Translations under genes and position numbers: made by a program
In this document: positions 1 through 6,756 of the stretch, piece after piece
How the letters are laid out: each line of letters opens with the position of its first letter
Position numbering within the stretch: the stretch's first letter is position 1
The notes under the pieces: model-generated
Told to the model about the DNA's origin: nothing
What the model saw: the letters and a program-made list of their open reading frames with translations, nothing else
The model's database searches: none
NCBI GenBank assembly: GCA_900552005.1
Contig: URXU01000017.1
Location: 1-17,849 of the forward strand
Length of the DNA stretch: 17,849 bases
From: an uncultured Phascolarctobacterium sp.
Lineage (GTDB): Bacteria > Bacillota > Negativicutes > Acidaminococcales > Acidaminococcaceae
Reading direction: 5' to 3'

Positions 1-35
1 GCAGCGAAACAACAAAAGGTTCAGTTTAAAATCAA

Positions 36-245
36 TTATTCAACAATGGCAACAACAGTACCAGCGCTTACGCGGTCACCGGGTTGTACTTTATATTCTT
101 TTACGGTTCCTGCTACCGGGCTCGGTACCAGTTGTTTCATTTTCATTGCTTCCATTACCATCAGTACGTCTTTAACTTCTACATGATCGCCTACTTGTTT
201 TTCAAAACGAACGATTTTACCAGGTACTCTAGATTTAATTTCCAT
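36..245 (-). CDS. madF: Biotin carrier protein of malonate decarboxylase, second copy
   Basis: A 69-residue protein that is essentially a bare biotinyl domain. It carries the EAMKM biotinylation motif at residues 32-36, with K35 as the lysine expected to receive biotin, and the paired beta-hairpins typical of the fold (VPGKIV near the N-terminus, SPVAGTV at residues 42-48). In Mad-type malonate decarboxylase this carrier takes the carboxyl group from malonyl-ACP and delivers it to the membrane decarboxylase. There is no Ala/Pro-rich linker and no extra domain. The ribosome binding site is AGGAG shortly before the ATG. The protein is identical in sequence to the copy directly upstream (270-479), with only three DNA differences in the coding region, all synonymous. 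It is the last complete gene of the operon in this window; the 35 bases beyond it show no start codon or terminator that I can support. Confidence 0.88.
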   Translation of the reverse strand: MEIKSRVPGKIVRFEKQVGDHVEVKDVLMVMEAMKMKQLVPSPVAGTVKEYKVQPGDRVSAGTVVAIVE

Positions 246-269
246 GATTTATTTCTCCTCTTTTATTAA

Positions 270-479
270 TTATTCAACAATTGCAACAACAGTGCCAGCG
301 CTTACGCGGTCGCCGGGTTGTACTTTATATTCTTTTACGGTTCCTGCTACCGGGCTCGGTACCAGTTGTTTCATTTTCATTGCTTCCATTACCATCAGTA
401 CGTCTTTAACTTCTACATGATCGCCTACTTGTTTTTCAAAACGAACGATTTTACCAGGTACTCTAGATTTAATTTCCAT
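270..479 (-). CDS. madF: Biotin carrier protein of malonate decarboxylase, first copy
   Basis: A 69-residue biotinyl-domain protein with EAMKM at residues 32-36 (biotin on K35). It is the mobile carboxyl carrier between the soluble transferase (MadC/MadD) and the membrane decarboxylase MadB. It starts 3 nt after the stop of madG, and its ribosome binding site (AAAGGAG) lies inside the last codons of madG, so translation of the two is probably coupled. The identical second copy follows after 24 nt. The GGAGAAATAAAT stretch that is native here, because it encodes the end of madG, reappears almost unchanged before the downstream copy. This suggests the present gene is the original and the other the duplicate. 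The assignment to MadF rests on the surrounding mad genes; the domain alone would also fit other biotin-dependent decarboxylases. Confidence 0.9.
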   Translation of the reverse strand: MEIKSRVPGKIVRFEKQVGDHVEVKDVLMVMEAMKMKQLVPSPVAGTVKEYKVQPGDRVSAGTVVAIVE

Positions 480-482
480 AAT

Positions 483-1166
483 TTATTTCTCCTTTGTTAA
501 TAAATTCATTAGTTCTTTTTTACTCAATAACGTGACATCTTTTATACTTTTGCCCAGCACTGTACCAGTATCCATAAATACTTCCGCCAGTTTTACGCCA
601 TAACCATTGGGTAGATCGAGTTCAAAATCCATATTTATTTGAGGATTGATGCTTCTCGCCTGTTTATAAAACTCACATAATATGCTGTAAGTACTTGGTT
701 TGAGTAAAATATCTATATCCGAACATTCATCCGTATAAGGCATTCCGGTAACAAGCTCCATTCCCGCAGAACCTAAAACACCTATAGCCAGTTCATACTT
801 TAATGCCAGCTGCTTAATTTTTTCAACCGTCCGCATACATGCTGTTCGCTGAGAATTACGATATTTTATAACATCATAGACGGATGTAATATACTTTATT
901 TCATCCGCATGAATATATGAACCTATCCTAATTCTGTTTCCTGAAAATCTTTGATGATAAACAAAGCCAACAGCAATTGCGTTTTGAATTAATAATTCAT
1001 TTCGTCTGACTATGCCGGGGATTTCAGTAACGCCGGTCAAAATTTGTTCTGCAGCTGTAAGTGCCTCTTTATTACTTATTTCCTGTGTCACACGTCGCAG
1101 AACATTTTTACGTCCCTGCTGCGTCAGAAAAACATAATCGTGTCTTTTTAACTGCGTTTTGTCCAT
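483..1166 (-). CDS. madG: Phosphoribosyl-dephospho-CoA transferase (malonate decarboxylase holo-ACP synthase)
   Basis: A 227-residue protein of the MdcG/MadG family. These enzymes attach the 2'-(5''-phosphoribosyl)-3'-dephospho-CoA group to a serine of the malonate decarboxylase carrier protein. The nucleotidyltransferase core is visible: GSAGMELVTG at residues 132-141 followed by SDIDILL at 149-155, giving the paired aspartates D150 and D152 expected to bind metal. Its substrate would be MadE, encoded upstream in the same operon. The ATG overlaps the 3' end of madH by 19 nt and is preceded by AAGGCGG, so translational coupling is likely. The partner enzyme that makes the triphosphoribosyl precursor (MdcB/CitG type) is not in the window. 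Slightly longer than the roughly 200 residues I expect for MdcG. Confidence 0.85.
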   Translation of the reverse strand: MDKTQLKRHDYVFLTQQGRKNVLRRVTQEISNKEALTAAEQILTGVTEIPGIVRRNELLIQNAIAVGFVYHQRFSGNRIRIGSYIHADEIKYITSVYDVIKYRNSQRTACMRTVEKIKQLALKYELAIGVLGSAGMELVTGMPYTDECSDIDILLKPSTYSILCEFYKQARSINPQINMDFELDLPNGYGVKLAEVFMDTGTVLGKSIKDVTLLSKKELMNLLTKEK

Positions 1167-2251
1167 ACCGGGTCCGCCTTACTATTTTGCTGATAATCAA
1201 TCTGTGCTTGTACCATGTCATCAAAAAATTTAGTTTTTACAGGCCCTTCAATAACAAACGGTTCTTGTTTGCCGACACTCATATAATCAGGTACTAATTC
1301 TAAAACTGTATGCTCGGCACCAGTTTTGACTTGTGGACTTATTTTTACAATCCTGCCTTTAATTCTCAGAATGCTTCTGGCAACTCTGCCTAAGGTAACT
1401 GTTGAGGTAAGTTTTGTCGCCTTGACAATAACTTCGTATTCCGGATAACTTCTTTGTCTTCTGTATGTGATAATCTTCCCGTTACTATCACATACATGTC
1501 CGCTTGTACTTACGGGAAAACTGTCACCCATCGGCAGACCACCCACAGCCAATTCGTACAGCTCTTTTCCATGAGTATCGCGTGTTGGTATTAAAGAAAT
1601 ATCATCCCTTACCGGTATCCCGTCCATGGCTATCCAGCCAAATTCCTGGCATCCGTATAAATCATGTACTGTTGCCTGCAGAACCCTTTCAGCCGTACCG
1701 ATCAGCTCCAAGTCCAAAGGTGTTCCGGCAGTCAGCAGGATAATATTCTTGGGTAACTCTTCGGCAACTCCCATATGTCTGGCATCTTCTAAAGCGGCTC
1801 TGATGAACGATGATTCACCAATTACCGCCTTAGGCTTAAATTCGTACAAAGCAGCCAGAAAAGCATCTCTGCTGGAGCGCACCAGAAAAGACCACTCTAA
1901 CCCATATTTTTTTAAAGCTTCACCAGAAAAAACATTTACCAAAGGCGGATAAGTTACCAAAACCTTATCACCGGACTGTAATCCTGCCCGTTCAAGAATA
2001 TTGAAAGAAGCTTTAATCCTCTCAGGCATTTCAGCATATGTCACACCTACAATATTCTGGAAGGCAGATGACCCAGTGGTGAATGTCAGATAAGCAAAGT
2101 TAAGAGGAGTATGAACTTCTTCAATGGTATGCGCCGCTGTCGGTCCTGCTATCCCTTTATCAGAAAGTGTTCTTTTAGGCATATCTTCAAATTTAGGTGC
2201 TGAGCCAAATTCCTTGACCAGGCTGCTGATTTCATCCAAGATACTGTTCAT
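1148..2251 (-). CDS. madH: Acyl-adenylating ligase, probable acetate:ACP ligase MadH
   Basis: A 367-residue member of the AMP-forming ligase fold, in a compact form close in size to LuxE-type acyl-protein synthetases. Motifs seen: a Thr/Gly/Ser-rich P-loop-like segment (TFTTGSS, residues 56-62), an A5-like motif LYGCQEFG at 198-205 and an A8-like segment RIKGRIVKISP at 296-306. In Malonomonas rubra, MadH activates the carrier protein by forming acetyl-ACP from acetate, ATP and the free thiol, which primes the decarboxylase. The position after madD and before madG, within the order A-E-C-D-H, matches the Malonomonas cluster. The ribosome binding site AGGAGG lies six bases before the ATG. The family could also contain acyl-CoA ligases of other specificity, so the exact name depends on context. 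Confidence 0.68.
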   Translation of the reverse strand: MNSILDEISSLVKEFGSAPKFEDMPKRTLSDKGIAGPTAAHTIEEVHTPLNFAYLTFTTGSSAFQNIVGVTYAEMPERIKASFNILERAGLQSGDKVLVTYPPLVNVFSGEALKKYGLEWSFLVRSSRDAFLAALYEFKPKAVIGESSFIRAALEDARHMGVAEELPKNIILLTAGTPLDLELIGTAERVLQATVHDLYGCQEFGWIAMDGIPVRDDISLIPTRDTHGKELYELAVGGLPMGDSFPVSTSGHVCDSNGKIITYRRQRSYPEYEVIVKATKLTSTVTLGRVARSILRIKGRIVKISPQVKTGAEHTVLELVPDYMSVGKQEPFVIEGPVKTKFFDDMVQAQIDYQQNSKADPVWTKRS

Positions 2252-2269
2252 ACTTACCCTCCTAATCTG

Positions 2270-3160
2270 TTAAGCGTTAATATATTTATCAGCTACAGCT
2301 TCAAATTCTTCGTTTACTTTTTGAATTGCAGCCATGCGATGGGTACGTCCGCCACGTTCATTGCCCAGAATGCCACGGCCCCAAGGACCAAGCAATTCTG
2401 CTTTGCCTGCAGCTTTGAGTGCGGCAACTTCTTTGATATGTTTGATAATTACATCGCGCATGTCTTCCGGTTTTTCGACAATTTCCTGTACACCGCCAAG
2501 TTTATAGAAGAAATCTACACCTGCAGCAAATACCGGATTGCTCTTGGACAGCTCTTCCAAACGTTCAATATCCATCTTCGTAATACGGGAGATAGAAGTA
2601 ATCGGCATTACATGAATCATGGTGCCATATTCCTTGGAAAGTGCCAAAATATGATCGGCCTGCAGGCCATGGCACAGGAAGGCGCCGGAAATTGCACGGC
2701 CGATAACCATTGCAATAATCGGATGACCGGTTTTTCTTGCTTCTGCCAAGGCTAACTGATAGCCGCCGGTAGATTTATTCATGCCGGCAATTTCTTCCAT
2801 TTTGCCAGGGCCGTTGCCCGGGGTGTCAACAATCAAAATAATAGGTCTTTTTTCTGCAAGCGGTTTGTCTTTATCGGTTTCAATGGTACGGTAAACAGCG
2901 GTTGCCATTTTGTAGCCTTCTTCCAAACCGATTACGCCGCCAAATACAACAGGAAATCTTTCATTGAAAGCATAGGCGTCATTTGCAATAACAGTAACGG
3001 TCATGCCGTCCATCTTACCGGTACCTACAACGGAACCCGGACCATATTCCGGATCAAATTCAAAAGCACCAATATGATTTTCATCAAAAGAACCGTTATC
3101 TAAGATCATGTCAATCGCATCACGGCCGCGGCCAATCATAGTGTTTTCTAATTCTTCCAT
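2270..3160 (-). CDS. madD: Malonate decarboxylase carboxyltransferase subunit MadD (gamma type)
   Basis: A 296-residue protein of the carboxyltransferase (crotonase-like) superfamily, resembling the gamma subunit of malonate decarboxylases (MdcE/MadD). With MadC it forms the enzyme that transfers the carboxyl group from malonyl-S-ACP to biotin on MadF, leaving acetyl-S-ACP. Visible family features are the segment IILIVDTPGNGPGKMEE followed by GGYQLALAEARKTGHPIIAMVIGRAISGAF, which contains glycine-rich oxyanion-hole-type turns. The C-terminal part is helical and ends with a Gly/Arg-rich stretch (WGRGILGNERGGRTHR). The ribosome binding site GGAGGTAA sits just before the ATG, and madC ends 20 nt upstream. 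Together with MadC it resembles a split acetyl-CoA carboxyltransferase. Confidence 0.86.
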   Translation of the reverse strand: MEELENTMIGRGRDAIDMILDNGSFDENHIGAFEFDPEYGPGSVVGTGKMDGMTVTVIANDAYAFNERFPVVFGGVIGLEEGYKMATAVYRTIETDKDKPLAEKRPIILIVDTPGNGPGKMEEIAGMNKSTGGYQLALAEARKTGHPIIAMVIGRAISGAFLCHGLQADHILALSKEYGTMIHVMPITSISRITKMDIERLEELSKSNPVFAAGVDFFYKLGGVQEIVEKPEDMRDVIIKHIKEVAALKAAGKAELLGPWGRGILGNERGGRTHRMAAIQKVNEEFEAVADKYINA

Positions 3161-3180
3161 GTTTGTTACCTCCTCTGCCC

Positions 3181-4140
3181 TTATGCGCGTTCTCTGCGTT
3201 TTACAACTTTCAGGAATTCAGCAGTGCTGAGTTCAGGAAGTTCTGCAGGATTTTCATTGCCAAAGTATTTCCACAAATCCATGGAATCTTTGGGCTGCAT
3301 GTCGCCAACAAGTTTAACAAGCTCTTGCTGTTCCTGAACAAGCTTCAAAGAGCCGATACGGCGCATTTTTTCAATTTCATCCATCGGAATATCTGCAACT
3401 TCGGCCAGTACATTATGGAAATCGCCGATTTTATCTTCTACGAGATAATTGCAGTCCTGAATAATATATTTATGTTTTGCACCTGTTGTACGATATACAA
3501 GAGCTTTATTAGACGCATCAAATTCATCTTTGCCCATTTCCTGTTCAATTACTTCCGGACCGGTCAGGCCAATGCGTCCTTCTTCGTTCATTACGATAAC
3601 GTCAGTTGCTGCAGCAACAAATCCCATACCGCCGAAGCAGCCAACTTTGCTGCCAACAACGGAAACAATCGGAACAATGCCGCGGCAGTCCTGGAATGCA
3701 TCCATTACTTCAGCATGTGCCAAAAGGCCGGCATTAGCTTCATGCAAACGTACACCGCCAGTTTCAAAGGAAATGGCAACCAACGGACGGCGTGCAGCGT
3801 AATCGTCTGGATGTTTAGCCTTAATTTCAGCAGCAGCTTTCAATGCCAGGCGAATGGTAGCAACCATTTTACCGCCGTTAACTTCACCGATAGCACCGCC
3901 GATAAATTTGCCTTCCATGGAAACAACAAATACAGGATGTTTGCCGATCAGGCCAACACCGGTAACGGTACCGTCATCAAATTCTACTGCGGCTCCCAAT
4001 ACGGGCAGATGCGGGCTGCAATAACGGTCAATAGGGCTTAAAAATTCGGTAAAAGTACCTTTGTCAACTAATCCCAGAGCACGTTCACGGGCATTAGCAT
4101 CAAAAAAGCTGCTGTTAGCAAGTTCAGTCCAACTTTTCAT
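3181..4140 (-). CDS. madC: Malonate decarboxylase carboxyltransferase subunit MadC (beta type)
   Basis: A 319-residue carboxyltransferase-type subunit corresponding to MadC/MdcD. I place the start at MKSWTEL because AAGGAGG lies nine bases before this ATG. A longer reading with seven extra residues would begin inside madE and lacks a good ribosome binding site. Conserved segments include the FETGGVRLHEANAG region (residues 125-138), a glycine-rich turn GSKVGCFGGMGF (163-174) and GLTGPEVIEQE (191-201), as in the beta half of acetyl-CoA carboxyltransferases. No cysteine zinc finger is seen. It works with MadD to pass the carboxyl group of malonyl-ACP to biotin on MadF. The gene starts one nucleotide after the madE stop, so the operon is tightly packed here. 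Confidence 0.87.
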   Translation of the reverse strand: MKSWTELANSSFFDANARERALGLVDKGTFTEFLSPIDRYCSPHLPVLGAAVEFDDGTVTGVGLIGKHPVFVVSMEGKFIGGAIGEVNGGKMVATIRLALKAAAEIKAKHPDDYAARRPLVAISFETGGVRLHEANAGLLAHAEVMDAFQDCRGIVPIVSVVGSKVGCFGGMGFVAAATDVIVMNEEGRIGLTGPEVIEQEMGKDEFDASNKALVYRTTGAKHKYIIQDCNYLVEDKIGDFHNVLAEVADIPMDEIEKMRRIGSLKLVQEQQELVKLVGDMQPKDSMDLWKYFGNENPAELPELSTAEFLKVVKRRERA

Positions 4141-4141
4141 C

Positions 4142-4468
4142 TTATTCAGCCTCCTTTGCATTAGCTTCAGCTAAAGCCTGACGCAATCTCATATAAACTA
4201 CAATCGGTGTAGCATTATCATCATTAATTTCAATGCTGATATTGCCTACTCCAGTATCATTGACAAATTTTTCCAGCATTTTTTCCCAAACTGCATCAAA
4301 ACCTTTAACAGGAGTAACTACCTTTGCTTTTACATTGCCACCCAAGTCTTTTTTCTCAAAAAGTACTTCCAAATCGCCAGAACCAGTTACACCAAGATGA
4401 GACCATTCTTTTGCGATAGTTTGAGTAGCTTCTGATTTGAATTCAAATTCCAATACTTGTAATGCCAC
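4142..4468 (-). CDS. madE: Malonate decarboxylase acyl carrier protein (delta subunit)
   Basis: A 108-residue carrier protein of the MdcC/MadE family, which carries a phosphoribosyl-dephospho-CoA arm rather than phosphopantetheine. The attachment-site motif VTGSGDLEVL is clear at residues 27-36, with S30 the expected modified serine. Acetate and malonate ride on the thiol of this arm: MadA exchanges acetyl for malonyl, and MadC/MadD remove the carboxyl group. The start codon is GTG, preceded by a strong AGGAGG at a suitable distance, 15 nt after the madA stop. The C-terminus (AEANAKEAE) overlaps the ribosome binding site of madC. The modification enzyme MadG lies downstream in the same operon. 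Confidence 0.92.
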   Translation of the reverse strand: MALQVLEFEFKSEATQTIAKEWSHLGVTGSGDLEVLFEKKDLGGNVKAKVVTPVKGFDAVWEKMLEKFVNDTGVGNISIEINDDNATPIVVYMRLRQALAEANAKEAE

Positions 4469-4483
4469 TTTTCTCTCCTCCTC

Positions 4484-6157
4484 TTACCAGTTTCTGAATT
4501 TTGCAGGCGGATTATACAAGCCTTTAGACCAAACAACCAAATCATGAACATTTTTAGCAGCCAGCATGGAGCGATTAGCTCTGCTCATGTCAATGCCGAG
4601 GTCTGCCGGAGTTTTGATAATGCCAAGTTCACGCAAGCGTTTGGTTTCTTTAGGATCAGCTTTCATGCCGACTTCAGTAAAACCAGCAATACCGCGAATT
4701 GCTGCAGTACGTTCTTCCATATTGCGGCATTTAGGCAGATATGCAATGCCTTCTTCAGTAATGATATGAGTGAGATCATCACCATAAATCATTACAGGTT
4801 CAATGGACAAATTAGCGTTCTTAGCCAAAGCGAACGCATCCAGTTCTTCTACAAAACCAGGAGCAAGTTTTTCACGGAATGTTTCAGCCAGTTGAACAAC
4901 TAAGCGTTTACCACGGCGTACCGGACCCCACAGTTCATTTTTGAGACTATATTCTTCACCGCATTTAAGCCATGCACCGGAAGAATGACGACGGCCTTTA
5001 GGATCGCAGCCCATATTCGGAGCGCCGCCGAAACCTGCAACACGGTTAGCAGTTGCGGTAGAGCTATTGCCATACGGGTCAATTTGCAAAGTACCACCGA
5101 TAAACATATCAATTGCATAATGGCCGGCAGTTTGTGAGAAAGCACGGTTAGAACGCATGGAACCATCCGGACCAACGAAGAAAATATCGCTGCGGGCAGC
5201 TACATAATCTTCCATACCAAGTTCGCCGCCGAAGCAGTGAACAGATTCTACCCAGCCAGTTTCAATAGCCGGAATAAGAGTCGGATGCGGATTCAAAATG
5301 AAGTTTTTGCAGATTTTGCCTTTCAGGCCCAATTCTTCACCATAGGTAGGCAGCAGCAGTTCAATTGCAGCAGTATCAAAACCAATGCCATGGTTAAGAG
5401 ATGTAACTTCATATTCACCGTAGATGCCTTTAATAGCCATCATACCTTTCAGAACCTGCGCATCAGTAATCAGTGCAGGATCACGGGTAAACAGAGGCTC
5501 AATATAAAAAGGTTTCGGAGACTGTATTACATAATCAACCCAGTCGCCAGGAATATCGACGCGAGGCAATTCATCAACGATTTTATTGACTTGCGCAATA
5601 ACAATACCTTGACGGAATTTTGTTGCTTCAACAATTGCCGGAGTATCTTCAGTGCTGAAACCAGTAAACAGGTTACCGTTTTTATCAGCCATCGTAGCAG
5701 CAACCAAGGCAACACGCGGAGTCAAATCAACAAAGTAACGTCCATATAATTCAAGATAGGTATGAATAGCGCCTAATTCCAATTTGCCTTCTTGCAAAAA
5801 TTGAGCAATGCGGCCAGCCTGCGGGCCGGAATAAGACATGTCCAATTTTCTTGCAATACCTTTTTCAAAAACATCCAGATGCTCAGGGAGCGTCAATACA
5901 GACTGAACCATGTGCAAATCATGAATCTTAGCCGGATCAACCTGACACAGACATTTTGCTAAAAAATCTGCTTGTTTTTGGTTGTTGCCTTCAATGTTTA
6001 CTTTGTCAAAGGGTTTGATTACCGCTTCCAACAAAGCAACAGTATCTTTGGCATCAACAATTTTTCCTTCCTTGACGTAGGGAGCAGCGTTTTTCGCACG
6101 TTCCATTGCGTCTTTTTTCAGAGTGTCCCACTCACGAGTGATTCCTTTGTACTCCAT
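4484..6157 (-). CDS. madA: Malonate decarboxylase alpha subunit (acetyl-ACP:malonate ACP transferase)
   Basis: A 557-residue protein of the MadA/MdcA family, close to the usual length of about 550. It transfers the carrier-protein thiol from acetate to malonate, giving malonyl-S-ACP and free acetate. It has the two-lobed CoA-transferase-like organisation, with conserved segments including GFGGAPNMGCDPKGRRHSS (residues 375-393) and IITEEGIAYLPKC (465-477). I choose the MEYKG start because AAAGGAG lies eight bases upstream; an in-frame ATG 36 nt earlier has no comparable site. This is the first gene of the madAECDHGFF block and lies 51 nt downstream of an intrinsic terminator that separates it from a HutP-family gene. 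I see no good promoter in that 51-nt gap, so expression probably depends on read-through. Confidence 0.93.
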   Translation of the reverse strand: MEYKGITREWDTLKKDAMERAKNAAPYVKEGKIVDAKDTVALLEAVIKPFDKVNIEGNNQKQADFLAKCLCQVDPAKIHDLHMVQSVLTLPEHLDVFEKGIARKLDMSYSGPQAGRIAQFLQEGKLELGAIHTYLELYGRYFVDLTPRVALVAATMADKNGNLFTGFSTEDTPAIVEATKFRQGIVIAQVNKIVDELPRVDIPGDWVDYVIQSPKPFYIEPLFTRDPALITDAQVLKGMMAIKGIYGEYEVTSLNHGIGFDTAAIELLLPTYGEELGLKGKICKNFILNPHPTLIPAIETGWVESVHCFGGELGMEDYVAARSDIFFVGPDGSMRSNRAFSQTAGHYAIDMFIGGTLQIDPYGNSSTATANRVAGFGGAPNMGCDPKGRRHSSGAWLKCGEEYSLKNELWGPVRRGKRLVVQLAETFREKLAPGFVEELDAFALAKNANLSIEPVMIYGDDLTHIITEEGIAYLPKCRNMEERTAAIRGIAGFTEVGMKADPKETKRLRELGIIKTPADLGIDMSRANRSMLAAKNVHDLVVWSKGLYNPPAKFRNW

Positions 6158-6208
6158 TACGGTCTCTCCTTTCTGAATTAAGAAAACCTTCATATATTAA
6201 GACCAAAT

Positions 6209-6252
6209 AAAAAAAGAGAGTATATGCAGGAATTGTCTGCTTATACTCTCTT
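6209..6252 (-). terminator. Leader intrinsic terminator between the hutP-like gene and madA
   Basis: On the minus strand a 16-position stem (AAGAGAGTATAAGCAG against CTGCATATACTCTCTT, one A-A mismatch) with a 7-nt loop is followed by a run of seven T. This is a textbook intrinsic terminator. It lies 39 nt after the stop of the hutP-like gene and 51 nt before the madA start. It could simply end the upstream unit, but no promoter is evident after it, so it may be a regulated attenuator. Confidence 0.88.
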
Positions 6253-6300
6253 GTTCCCATTATGTTTTTATCCAGTCTATATATGCCTTACTTATATATG
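6253..6300 (-). repeat. GCATATATA direct repeats upstream of the madA leader terminator
   Basis: On the minus strand GCATATATA occurs twice with 6 nt between the copies. The first copy overlaps the last codons and stop of the hutP-like gene. A shorter GCATATA also occurs in the 3' arm of the terminator hairpin (6209-6252). It is a candidate for part of an RNA target site or for alternative pairing, but I could not draw a convincing antiterminator. Confidence 0.4.
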
Positions 6301-6738
6301 CATTACACCCAGCCCTGCCCGATCATGATTGGTCATATAATGCAGAGCAGATTTGCCAAATAATGCTACAGCGATCCATGTATCATCGCGGGCTACAGCA
6401 ATTTTCATTGCAAGATTTGCGCTTGTACTGACACTCACTAAAATGCCTTTTTTTGCTTCTTCCGTAGCGTGTATCAAGGCATGAATATCATTAGTTGTTT
6501 TTTGGATAATGCCTGAATTTAAACTGGCTCCAATTACAGCGCGATTAATTTTCTCATTAAAATCATCAAAAGAAGTTCTTCCTCCAACTTCAGTTACCAC
6601 GGCCTTAAACCCGTTTTTAGCAACAATCTGCTTTACTTTTTCCTCATCGTAAATAGTCTGGGTTAAAGCCAGTAACATTGCAGCCGTACCAGAACTGTTG
6701 ACACTGTTTTCTAACAAACTTCGCATACCCTCTGCCAT
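6292..6738 (-). CDS. HutP-family RNA-binding antiterminator (copy next to madA)
   Basis: A 148-residue protein, the same length as Bacillus subtilis HutP and alignable to it by eye. The segment DIHALIHATEEAKKG (residues 84-98) matches the HutP region with two metal-binding histidines spaced H-x3-H (here H86 and H90). The C-terminal block WIAVALFGK...NHDRAGLGVMHI matches HutP WIAVSLYG...EHETFGVGINHI and keeps the third metal ligand, H138. HutP forms hexamers that, with L-histidine and Mg2+, bind leader RNA and prevent termination. Position 139, glutamate in B. subtilis HutP, is aspartate here. The gene follows birA by 18 nt (ribosome binding site GAAGGAG) and is followed at once by the terminator in front of madA, its most likely target. 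The ligand is unknown; malonate, biotin or histidine are all possible. Confidence 0.8.
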   Translation of the reverse strand: MAEGMRSLLENSVNSSGTAAMLLALTQTIYDEEKVKQIVAKNGFKAVVTEVGGRTSFDDFNEKINRAVIGASLNSGIIQKTTNDIHALIHATEEAKKGILVSVSTSANLAMKIAVARDDTWIAVALFGKSALHYMTNHDRAGLGVMHI

Positions 6739-6756
6739 CCCAAATCACTCCTTCTC

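Larger units (their letters stand above)
36..492 (-). repeat. Tandem duplication of the madF unit (234-bp period)
   Basis: Two head-to-tail units, each consisting of a ribosome binding site region plus a 210-bp gene, repeat with a period of 234 bp. Within the coding part I find three differences, at 48/282, 60/294 and 78/312, all in third codon positions. The similarity extends upstream of each start through the GGAGAAATAAAT stretch and then decays. Confidence 0.92.

Noticed and set aside
84..500. Two near-identical plus-strand open frames opposite the madF copies
   Set aside because: They are mirror frames of the duplicated madF gene and show no independent coding evidence.
36..500. CRISPR-like or phase-variation repeat
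   Set aside because: There are only two units, each a full gene with its own ribosome binding site; it is a gene duplication.
3163..4041. Long open frame on the plus strand opposite madC
   Set aside because: It is antisense to a well-supported family member, is Phe/Asn/His-rich without recognisable motifs, and has no ribosome binding site.
6158..6193. Longer start for madA adding 12 residues (MKVFLIQKGETV)
   Set aside because: The extra ATG lacks a ribosome binding site, whereas AAAGGAG is correctly spaced before the MEYKG start; the extension itself encodes that site.
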